From: Gemmatimonadaceae bacterium
Lineage (GTDB): Bacteria > Gemmatimonadota > Gemmatimonadetes > Gemmatimonadales > Gemmatimonadaceae
Reading direction: 5' to 3'
DNA: 5,738 bases
Assembly: GCA_025356185.1 (NCBI GenBank)
Contig: JANXUN010000099.1
Span: forward strand, 1-5,738
The position numbers and the translations under genes are program-made. The notes under the pieces are model-generated. The model was not told where the DNA came from, ran no database searches, and worked only from the letters and a program-made list of their open reading frames with translations. Positions 1 to 5,444 of this stretch are shown here, piece after piece. Each line of letters begins with the position of its first letter. Positions within the stretch are counted from its first letter, which is position 1.

Positions 1-1
1 C

Positions 2-1246
2 GGGCAGAACTGGACGTTGATCAACAGCAATGGTGTCGGCGACGACTTCTATTCCGTTGCGGCGGTCGCGAACAACCGCGCGTACATCGGAGGATCGAGC
101 GGCGTGTACGTGCTCGACGTCGCGACTCTCGTCTCAACGCCGATCACCTATCGCGTGGCGACGTTTGGCGTCGCGGTCGACGCGTCCAATGATGTGTGGG
201 CGGCCGGACAGCGCGGCGCCGTGCAACGTTTTTCGGGTGGCGCATGGACGACCAACAATTTTGCACCCGATCTTCTCGACGTGTGGACGACATCGGCTAC
301 GAATTCATGGGCGGTTGGCGAATACGGATTCGTGTTTCGATGGAATGGCACCAGTTGGACCCGACAGACAACGCCATCGGCAGCGCATTTGTACACGGTG
401 TGGGGTGCAAGTGCGACTGACGCGTTTGCTGGTGGTGACAACGGCACGATGCTGCGATGGAACGGCACGGCGTGGACGGCGCAAACATTCCCCTCAACCG
501 CGCGCGTTTTTGCGGTGTGGGGGTCCAGTAGCAGCAATGTCTTTGCGGTGACAGACATCGGTGAAATTTTGCGATTCAACGGCACCACATGGTCACTACA
601 AACCACGGCAGCATCCAACGCGACGTTGCTGAGCGTGTACGGCGTGTCAGCGACAGAGGTGTATGCGTCTGGCGTTGGCGGATTGGTGATGCGATACAAC
701 GGCACCACGTGGTCAACGATGACCTCGCCGAACAGCGCGACCACACTGTTTGGAGTGTGGATGACCGGTTCGAACAATTTGCTGTCCGTTGGTTCGGACG
801 CTGATGGTGCGGTGGGCTTCGCGTTTGGATACAACGGCACATCGTGGACATCATCACCGATCGGCGCAACCAAAGCACTCACATCGGTGTGGGGCACCGG
901 CGTTTCGGATGTATACGCAACCGGAGACGGCGGTACGCTTCTGCGCTTTAACGGCACAACGTGGCAGTCGACTGTGACGGGCACTACCGATCTCTTGTGG
1001 GCGCTCTCGGGCGCACCTGACGCATCAGGCGGCGCATTTGCCGTCGGCTACAACAGTACGATTGTGACCGGCTCGGCGAGCGGCGGTGTGCAGGCGTCGA
1101 TCCGCTCGACATTCACATCGCCGGACGCGCTCGCACTGTCCAGCGCGGCACAGCATGATCGCAAGGCGAGTGGCGCAGCCGCGGCGGGCGCAGCGCGACG
1201 CAGCAAGGCGGCGCTGGCGCGGACACGTGCGACGCGACAGCGGTGA
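2..1246 (+). CDS. Secreted-type beta-propeller-like repeat protein, 5' end outside window
   Basis: The frame is open from base 2 and already reads GQNWT before the first possible start (TTG at 17), so the true start lies upstream. Residues below are numbered from the TTG. The protein is built from repeats of about 39 residues. Each has a hydrophobic strand ending in VWG or similar, a segment like D-x-x-A-x-G-D-x-G-T, and an [RG]-[FWY]-[NS]-G-x-x-W signature, seen at 71-77, 108-114, 147-153, 186-192, 226-232, 271-277 and 310-316. An earlier Trp two codons before the TTG lies exactly 78 residues before W77, so a degenerate unit fits between them. This pattern resembles BNR/YCF48/kelch-like propeller blades in large extracellular proteins of Myxococcota and Gemmatimonadota. 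After the last blade (about residue 350) the chain becomes an Ala/Arg/Lys-rich tail (381-409). The secretion signal would be upstream and cannot be seen. Ligand and function are unknown. I am confident in the coding call and repeat architecture, less so in the fold. Confidence 0.85.
   Translation, partial: GQNWTLINSNGVGDDFYSVAAVANNRAYIGGSSGVYVLDVATLVSTPITYRVATFGVAVDASNDVWAAGQRGAVQRFSGGAWTTNNFAPDLLDVWTTSATNSWAVGEYGFVFRWNGTSWTRQTTPSAAHLYTVWGASATDAFAGGDNGTMLRWNGTAWTAQTFPSTARVFAVWGSSSSNVFAVTDIGEILRFNGTTWSLQTTAASNATLLSVYGVSATEVYASGVGGLVMRYNGTTWSTMTSPNSATTLFGVWMTGSNNLLSVGSDADGAVGFAFGYNGTSWTSSPIGATKALTSVWGTGVSDVYATGDGGTLLRFNGTTWQSTVTGTTDLLWALSGAPDASGGAFAVGYNSTIVTGSASGGVQASIRSTFTSPDALALSSAAQHDRKASGAAAAGAARRSKAALARTRATRQR
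227..964 (+). repeat. In-frame tandem repeats encoding ~39-residue WNGTxW units
   Basis: Seven copies of a [RG]-aromatic-[NS]-G-x-x-W signature start at nucleotides 227, 338, 455, 572, 692, 827 and 944. The spacings are 111, 117, 117, 120, 135 and 117 bases, all multiples of three. The DNA itself is conserved around the motif: 571-595 and 691-715 differ at only two of 25 positions, and the core AACGGCAC recurs in most later copies. The 135-base interval carries a short insertion (around residues 262-268). The span covers the signature-bearing part; a degenerate unit precedes it. Confidence 0.85.
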
Positions 1247-1277
1247 CGTTGTGATGTCGTAAGCGCGATGTGCGGAT

Positions 1278-1296
1278 TACACAACGCGGTTGTGTA
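1278..1296. other. Intergenic hairpin, 8-bp perfect stem
   Basis: TACACAAC (1278-1285) pairs perfectly with GTTGTGTA (1289-1296) around a GCG loop. It lies 31 bases after the stop codon of the repeat-protein gene, just before the larger hairpin at 1306-1336. On the plus strand it is followed by GCGAAAACC, so it has no U-tract in that direction. It may help protect or terminate the plus-strand transcript, but the function is inferred from position only. Confidence 0.5.
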
Positions 1297-1299
1297 GCG

Positions 1300-1336
1300 A
1301 AAACCACAAAGCCAGCGCCTATCGCGCTGGCTTTGT
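1300..1336. terminator. Probable bidirectional intrinsic terminator between convergent genes
   Basis: A 13-bp perfect stem is formed by 1306-1318 and 1324-1336 with a CTATC loop; its core is AAAGCCAGCGC/GCGCTGGCTTT. For minus-strand transcription (from dacB) the stem is followed after GG by TTTT (complement of 1300-1303), a reasonable rho-independent form. For plus-strand transcription the arm itself ends in CTTTGT, a weaker U-run. The outermost base of the stem (1336) is the last base of the dacB TGA stop codon (1336-1338), so the terminator abuts the coding end with no spacer. Confidence 0.75.
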
Positions 1337-2922
1337 CAATCGCGCCAGAACGCGGCCATGGTTGGACCAATCGCGTCGATTGTTTCGCGCGCGTGCCACC
1401 GATCGTTGCCGTTGTACAGCAACGCGAAGGCCAGTATCTCGCCATTCTCGGCAGTCACATAACCAGAGAGTCCGATCACATCATTGGTAGTGCCCGTCTT
1501 CGCGTGCAAGTTGCCCTGCGCCGGCGTGGTCTTCATGCGCCGACGCAATAACTCCGACTCTCCCGCCACCGGCAGCGACGCGTGAAACGCACTGCTCCAA
1601 GTTGCTTTGTGCGCGTGTGACAGGAGCTGCACTAACGCGCGCGGCGTCACGCGATCGAGTACGGACAATCCGCTGCCGTCGGTTGCGGTGACTGCATCGG
1701 CGGACGCACCGACTTTGTGTACGAGAAAGTCTTGCAGTGTGTTGTTCGCCGTCTCGGCAGAGCCGACGACCGAGCGATCCACTCCGCGCGCCGCATCGCG
1801 CCACAAGAGCTCGGCGAAGTGATTGATGCTCTCGCGATTCATCAGCGAGATGATGCGCGCCAACGGAGGAGACGGAAGACTGGTCACGACAACCGACGTG
1901 GCCGGCGCGCGTCCCACCTTAATTTCTCCGTCGACGATGACGCCGTGTGCTTGCAGCGCGGCACGAAATGCGCCCGCGGCGAACATCGCCGGATCACCGA
2001 CGACGAGTTGGTACTTGCGCGTGCCACCGGTCGCTCCGATGGTGCCAGAGACCATGACACGATCATCGCCCATACGGTGAATGCTGAGCTTTGCACCGCT
2101 GCCCGCGACCGTACGTGCGGTGTTGGTGATGGTGATGCCTTGCGACGCGGGCTCGAGAAACGCCGTCGTCCCACCGTTGGCGCTTGGTGTGACGCCAACG
2201 ATTACAATATTTTCGTTGAGCGAGAGCGCGCTGAAGGGTGCGGCGTATCCCGCGCCAGCGTATCGCGTTAGCCACCCCTCGGGAATGCGTCGTGATTCGA
2301 ACGCCGACGCGTCGGCAATGAGGTCGCCGGTGATATGTTTGACCCCGGCCGCCGCCGTTAGCTGTGCAAGCGTCGACATCGATGCGTCAGGGCCACCACG
2401 CACGAGGCGCGGTGACATGGTGGGATCACCGTCGCCGCGCAAAATCACGTTGCCGTGCACCACGCCGCCGGCTTCGAGCGTGCCGTCGCGCAGCACGTCC
2501 GTGGAAAATGCGAAGTCGGGTCCTAAGCGATCGAGCGCAACCGCCGACGTAAACAACTTCATCGTGGACGCCGGCATCAAACGCGCGCCAGCATTTTGCG
2601 CAAAGAGTGTGTCGCCACGGGTCAGACTAATCACCATCGCGCCCCATGTACCCGTAGAGGTGCGACTTGAAAGCAGTGTGGTGAGATCGCTCGTCAAGGC
2701 CGCGGCGGTGCGCGGCACCGTAAATCGCAGAGCGAGTGATACGGGTGTGCGTGTCGCTGCCGCCGAACGTCCATGCGCACTGCGAACGGTCGGGCGTTTG
2801 GGCTGTCGCGTGACCGAATGCTTCGCACTCTGCTGCGCATGCGCTCTCGACGCCGGCGCCGCCAAGGCGAGCGGCAACAGCAGTAACAACGTCCGTTTTA
2901 TGCGTGCGAAGGCTGAGGTCAC
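1336..2922 (-). CDS. dacB: D-alanyl-D-alanine carboxypeptidase/endopeptidase, PBP4 type (peptidase S13)
   Basis: This is a low-molecular-weight class C penicillin-binding protein that removes terminal D-Ala or cuts D-Ala-mDAP cross-links of peptidoglycan in the periplasm. In its 528 residues all three active-site motifs are present: S119-T-M-K122 with the nucleophile serine, S365-I-N367, and K475-T-G477 within HAKTGTTN. The intervals (246 and 110 residues) match E. coli PBP4 as I remember it, so the inserted domains between the first two motifs appear intact. The family blocks GDGDP (163-167) and DGSGLS (415-420) are also visible. Residues 1-29 form a signal peptide (basic start, Leu-rich core, AHA cleavage site). 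A basic linker of about 35 residues (roughly 32-66) precedes the catalytic domain. The start is GTG, 6 bases after the stop of the upstream acyltransferase; no Shine-Dalgarno is evident, so translation is probably coupled. It is the last gene of a three-gene unit. Confidence 0.95.
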   Translation of the reverse strand: MTSAFARIKRTLLLLLPLALAAPASRAHAQQSAKHSVTRQPKRPTVRSAHGRSAAATRTPVSLALRFTVPRTAAALTSDLTTLLSSRTSTGTWGAMVISLTRGDTLFAQNAGARLMPASTMKLFTSAVALDRLGPDFAFSTDVLRDGTLEAGGVVHGNVILRGDGDPTMSPRLVRGGPDASMSTLAQLTAAAGVKHITGDLIADASAFESRRIPEGWLTRYAGAGYAAPFSALSLNENIVIVGVTPSANGGTTAFLEPASQGITITNTARTVAGSGAKLSIHRMGDDRVMVSGTIGATGGTRKYQLVVGDPAMFAAGAFRAALQAHGVIVDGEIKVGRAPATSVVVTSLPSPPLARIISLMNRESINHFAELLWRDAARGVDRSVVGSAETANNTLQDFLVHKVGASADAVTATDGSGLSVLDRVTPRALVQLLSHAHKATWSSAFHASLPVAGESELLRRRMKTTPAQGNLHAKTGTTNDVIGLSGYVTAENGEILAFALLYNGNDRWHARETIDAIGPTMAAFWRD

Positions 2923-2928
2923 ATCACG

Positions 2929-4134
2929 TCATGCTTTGAGAACAAAACCGCGTTTCCATGCTGCCCACAGAATCAAAAACCACAGCACCACGAATGATAC
3001 CGCAAACGCGAACGATGCCTCGCGCAGCGGCAACCACGACGAAAACGCATGATCAAATATCCATGCCTGCACCGATGTGTGCTTTCCGTCGGCCGTGTCG
3101 AAGGTCAACACGCTGACGGTGATTCGAGCCATCAGCCCGGACCCTAAAAATGCGAGCATCGGGTTCGTCCCATATACGACGAACGGAAACGTCCATCGTC
3201 GCAACTGGCATACGTCGATTACCCACAGGCACGTTGCCAACGACACGGCACCCATACCAGCGGTGAATAGCACGTACGAGCTGCTCCAAATGCTTTTGTT
3301 GATTGGGAAACCCCAGTTCCACACCAAGCCGAGCATCATGACGATCGCGCCGACCGCGAAGAGCGCTGACAATCGATCGGTAAGCGGGCGCGTGTGTTCG
3401 CCAATCCACCGCCCCGCAAACGTCCCCAACATCATCGTCCCAATCGCGGGCACGGTGCTCAAGAGCCCTTCGGGGTCCCACGTCTTCGAGCCGGACCACA
3501 GATGATTCACACCCAATACGGTGCGATCAAGCCACGCGCTGAGCAGTTGCTCGGGCTTGTCTAACACAAAGCGACCCGCAACGCCCGTATCGGGTACTGG
3601 CACAAGTGTCATCAGCGCCCAGTAGCCGAACAGCAGTACCGCAATAATGCTTAGCTGTTGCTTCCACGTCGTGCGCCACGTGAGCAGGGCACCGCACAAA
3701 TACGCGAGCGATATTCGCTGCAGCACGCCAAGTATGCGCCAGTGCTCCAGCCGATGCACGACGCGCTCAAGGAACGTCGCGTTAGGCAATTCGGGGATCG
3801 CGACAAACGTGAAATACGGAAAGAGCGCGAGTAGCGTGCCAAACAAAAAGATCAGCGCCGCGCGTTTGAGAATCTGCCGCAAAATGGCTTGCTCATCATC
3901 TCCCCGCTCGCGACGCGACTGCAACGACATCGCGGTCGTGATGCCGACAATGAACAAGAAAAACGGAAAGATCAAATCGGTAGGCGTCCATCCGTTCCAA
4001 GGTGCGTGCTCGAGTGGCGGATAGATCGCGCTCCACGTACCTGGATTGTTGACGAGCAGCATCCCGGCCACCGTCATGCCGCGAAAGACGTCGAGCGCTA
4101 ACAGTCGCTCGCGCGGAAGTCCGCGCGTGTTCAC
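2929..4134 (-). CDS. HGSNAT-like transmembrane acyltransferase (DUF5009/DUF1624, COG4299, NagX-like)
   Basis: A polytopic membrane protein of 401 residues with about ten hydrophobic helices, related to human heparan-alpha-glucosaminide N-acetyltransferase and bacterial NagX-type proteins. Members transfer acetyl from cytosolic acetyl-CoA across the membrane to a terminal glucosamine; the bacterial substrate is usually unproven. Visible family blocks are LDVFRG (14-19), EHAPWNGWTPTDLIFPFF (42-59), RILGVLQRI (133-141), WDPEGLLSTVPAIGTM (219-234), FPINKSIWSSSYV (276-288) and YGTNPMLAF (321-329). H43 aligns with the active-site histidine of HGSNAT as I remember it (KHASWNG in human). I chose GTG at 4134 because it overlaps the preceding stop as GTGA and has GGAAGAGG 7 bases upstream. 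A GTG at 4170 would add 12 non-family residues inside the lipoprotein gene. It lies between a lipoprotein gene and dacB. Confidence 0.9.
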   Translation of the reverse strand: MNTRGLPRERLLALDVFRGMTVAGMLLVNNPGTWSAIYPPLEHAPWNGWTPTDLIFPFFLFIVGITTAMSLQSRRERGDDEQAILRQILKRAALIFLFGTLLALFPYFTFVAIPELPNATFLERVVHRLEHWRILGVLQRISLAYLCGALLTWRTTWKQQLSIIAVLLFGYWALMTLVPVPDTGVAGRFVLDKPEQLLSAWLDRTVLGVNHLWSGSKTWDPEGLLSTVPAIGTMMLGTFAGRWIGEHTRPLTDRLSALFAVGAIVMMLGLVWNWGFPINKSIWSSSYVLFTAGMGAVSLATCLWVIDVCQLRRWTFPFVVYGTNPMLAFLGSGLMARITVSVLTFDTADGKHTSVQAWIFDHAFSSWLPLREASFAFAVSFVVLWFLILWAAWKRGFVLKA

Positions 4135-4694
4135 GGTGCTGCCTCTTCCGTCACCTTCGACAGCTTCCACGTCGAGTCGCGACAGACGACCGACACGGCG
4201 CGCGCGGTCGACATTTTTCCTTCATGTTCCCCGCCGATGTAGTGACCACCCAAGCGCATCGTCACGGTGTCGCCATTCGTTGAACGCGTTGTACCGCGCA
4301 CAACTATCAGCAGCGAGGCATAAGGGCCATCGTTCGCCAACTTGTCGCGAATCTTTTTCTGCGATGCGACATCGCTGCCGTAGTAAAAGCTCGGCCCTTT
4401 GTCCTGCATCGCCCGAAATCCATCTGCAGGCGCCGCGGAGTCCGTCCCCGCGGCGGTGAGAAAGCGCTGCGGCGTGGGCACCGTTCCTTTGATGTACTCT
4501 TTGATCGCCACGTATGCCGCAGTAGTGTCACGTCGCGGGCACGCCGACGCAGCGGCATCGCTTTTCGACGAACCCGCTGGGGTGGACGTATCTCCTCCAC
4601 ATCCTGCGAGTGCAACCATCGCCGACGCGAGCGTAATCAGCCGGGCGGTGCGGATGGGAATGGCGCGTGGCGCTGCATGGACGCTTTCGATCAT
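4131..4694 (-). CDS. Putative lipoprotein of unknown function, first gene of the dacB unit
   Basis: The 187-residue product has a basic N-terminus (RAIPIRTAR), a hydrophobic stretch (19-31) and a lipobox LAGC with Cys32 as the predicted lipidated residue. It is followed by a Ser/Thr/Gly/Asp-rich tether (about 33-50). I do not recognise the domain after the tether. It contains a helix-like segment (58-70), a charged segment around 108-121 (SQKKIRDKLAND), and alternating strands SLLIVVRG, DTVTMRLGGHYIGG, ARAVSVVCRDSTWKL. Two cysteines, C52 and C171, bracket this domain and could form a disulfide in the periplasm. The strand-rich C-terminus ending in DSTWKLSKV vaguely recalls small NTF2-like or cystatin-like lipoproteins, but this is weak. 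Start ATG at 4694; no good Shine-Dalgarno is seen upstream, yet any later start would lose the signal peptide. Its stop overlaps the acyltransferase start by 4 bases, so the two are very likely co-translated. Confidence 0.8.
   Translation of the reverse strand: MIESVHAAPRAIPIRTARLITLASAMVALAGCGGDTSTPAGSSKSDAAASACPRRDTTAAYVAIKEYIKGTVPTPQRFLTAAGTDSAAPADGFRAMQDKGPSFYYGSDVASQKKIRDKLANDGPYASLLIVVRGTTRSTNGDTVTMRLGGHYIGGEHEGKMSTARAVSVVCRDSTWKLSKVTEEAAP
4142..4149 (-). promoter_or_regulatory. Shine-Dalgarno deciding the acyltransferase start
   Basis: The minus strand reads GGAAGAGG here, 7 bases before the GTG at 4134-4132. It lies inside the last codons of the lipoprotein gene, whose TGA (4133-4131) overlaps the GTG. 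This arrangement supports translational coupling and favours 4134 over 4170 as the start. Confidence 0.75.
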
Positions 4695-4779
4695 GGCGCT
4701 GATGGGGCGAAGGGAGGGAACGCAGTCGAATGCGAAGCGTACACAGACTATGGAGCATCGTCATGCGTTACGAATTTGT

Positions 4780-4799
4780 CGAGAGGGAACTCCCTTTCG
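4780..4799. other. Hairpin in the divergent intergenic region
   Basis: CGAGAGGG (4780-4787) pairs with CCCTTTCG (4792-4799) around an AACT loop: seven Watson-Crick pairs and one G-T pair. It sits within a looser inverted repeat, ATTTGTCGA (4774-4782) and TCGACAAAT (4829-4837). It lies in the likely leader of either divergent transcript, so it could be an operator-type dyad or an RNA hairpin; the sequence does not decide. Confidence 0.4.
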
Positions 4800-4902
4800 G
4801 AAGCAAACTGTTGTTCAAGTCTGGCGCTTCGACAAATCGGCGCGAATATACGAATTGACGCGACGCGCCAGTTGTCGCGGCTGAAGGTTCAACCGTTCAA
4901 CA

Positions 4903-4909
4903 AGGAAGG
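4903..4909 (+). promoter_or_regulatory. Strong ribosome binding site for the four-helix membrane protein
   Basis: AGGAAGG is placed 6 bases before the ATG at 4916, a near-ideal Shine-Dalgarno that fixes this start. A tandem GTTCAAC repeat sits just upstream. Confidence 0.85.
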
Positions 4910-4915
4910 CGCTCC

Positions 4916-5407
4916 ATGACGGCGAATAAGCGCGTGTTCGGCGAAGGTGTGTCCGCGGGGCTGATTGGAGGGACGGCGATCGCCGTCTGGTTCGGCATTA
5001 TCGACGCGATCCAAGGGCACTTTTTCGCGACGCCCATCTTGCTCGGCACCTCGCTCGCCTCGCTGGTACTCAAGGGCGTCGTCCCAAGCGCGGCCGGCGC
5101 GTTCCTTGGCTACACCGTCTTCCACTTCGCGCTGTTAATCATCATCGGCTACTGCTTTTCGCTCGTGGTGAACACGGCCGAACGTGTCCCCTCGGCGTTT
5201 ATCGGGTTCGGCATGCTCTTTGTCGCCTTCGAAGTGGGATGGATCGGCTGGACCATGGTGCTCGCACAAGGCTTTGGGCAGCTCACGTGGCTACAAGTCT
5301 TCCTGGCGAACTTGATCGCTTCGATCTCGATGGGGCTGTACATGTGGCGCCAGCATCCCACGTTACCCTCGCGCGTGACGCAAGAAATGGCAGGCGTCAC
5401 CGAGTAG
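4916..5407 (+). CDS. Small four-helix membrane protein of unknown function
   Basis: The 163-residue protein has four hydrophobic segments at roughly 12-31, 60-85, 94-116 and 125-144, and a short polar C-terminus. No signal peptide is needed; the first segment acts as a signal anchor. The first helix is Gly/Ala-rich (GVSAGLIGGTAIAVWFGIID) and is followed by a loop with F-F-A-T-P-x-L-L-G (36-44). I recall similar 'helix, [ILV]D, TP-x-LLG' openings in uncharacterised integral membrane proteins of Gemmatimonadota and related phyla, but I know no assigned function. Other notable residues are H70 and C80 in helix 2, E106 and several tryptophans in helix 3. Transporter or enzyme motifs are absent. 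The start is supported by AGGAAGG 6 bases upstream. It is transcribed away from the dacB unit and converges with the gene on its right. Confidence 0.85.
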   Translation: MTANKRVFGEGVSAGLIGGTAIAVWFGIIDAIQGHFFATPILLGTSLASLVLKGVVPSAAGAFLGYTVFHFALLIIIGYCFSLVVNTAERVPSAFIGFGMLFVAFEVGWIGWTMVLAQGFGQLTWLQVFLANLIASISMGLYMWRQHPTLPSRVTQEMAGVTE

Positions 5408-5416
5408 TCGGCGCTT

Positions 5417-5444
5417 TGTTGGCGCGACGCTTAGTCGGCCAACA
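5417..5444. terminator. Hairpin at convergent gene ends, possible terminator
   Basis: TGTTGGC (5417-5423) pairs with GCCAACA (5438-5444) and, after a bulged G, CGAC (5425-5428) pairs with GTCG (5434-5437), leaving a GCTTA loop. It begins 10 bases after the stop of the membrane-protein gene. Its loop contains the TAA stop (5431-5433) of the opposing gene. Neither side has a U-tract, so classical intrinsic termination is uncertain. Confidence 0.5.

Larger units (their letters stand above)
4695..4915. other. Divergent intergenic region between lipoprotein and membrane-protein genes
   Basis: This 221-base stretch must hold the promoters for the minus-strand lipoprotein-acyltransferase-dacB unit and for the plus-strand membrane protein. 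I could not pick convincing -35/-10 pairs on either strand; the most AT-rich spot is AATATA at 4845-4850. It contains a hairpin (4780-4799), a 9-base inverted repeat (4774-4782 with 4829-4837) and a short direct repeat of GTTCAAC (4887-4893 and 4895-4901). No convincing small gene is present. Confidence 0.6.

Noticed and set aside
17..19. TTG as the start of the repeat protein
   Set aside because: The frame is open upstream to the window edge and already encodes repeat sequence (a Trp in phase with later repeats), with no Shine-Dalgarno before the TTG.
148..984. 278-codon open frame on the minus strand opposite the repeat protein
   Set aside because: It is antisense to the strongly patterned repeat gene. 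Its repeated DHVVPL-like blocks are just the reverse reading of the NGTxW DNA repeats.
1717..2271. 184-codon open frame on the plus strand opposite dacB
   Set aside because: The product is Arg/Asp-rich and without domains, the typical reading of a GC-rich coding strand in the wrong frame.
2081..3052. 323-codon open frame on the plus strand opposite dacB
   Set aside because: It runs antisense through dacB and into the acyltransferase gene, both with complete family motifs. Its product is low-complexity without domains, as expected of a GC-rich shadow frame.
4046..4459. 137-codon open frame on the plus strand over the acyltransferase/lipoprotein junction
   Set aside because: The product is Ser/Arg-rich low complexity and antisense to two supported genes.
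4855..4860. TTGACG as a -35 box for the membrane-protein gene
   Set aside because: No plausible -10 hexamer lies 16-18 bases downstream, so one matching hexamer is not enough.
4859..4879. CGCGAC/GTCGCG inverted repeat with a 9-base loop
   Set aside because: A six-base GC-rich match of this type is expected by chance in such sequence, and no function is suggested.
4399..4884. 161-codon open frame on the plus strand covering the lipoprotein start and intergenic region
   Set aside because: It is antisense to the lipobox gene, has no ribosome binding site or recognisable domain, and would leave the lipoprotein unit without its promoter region.
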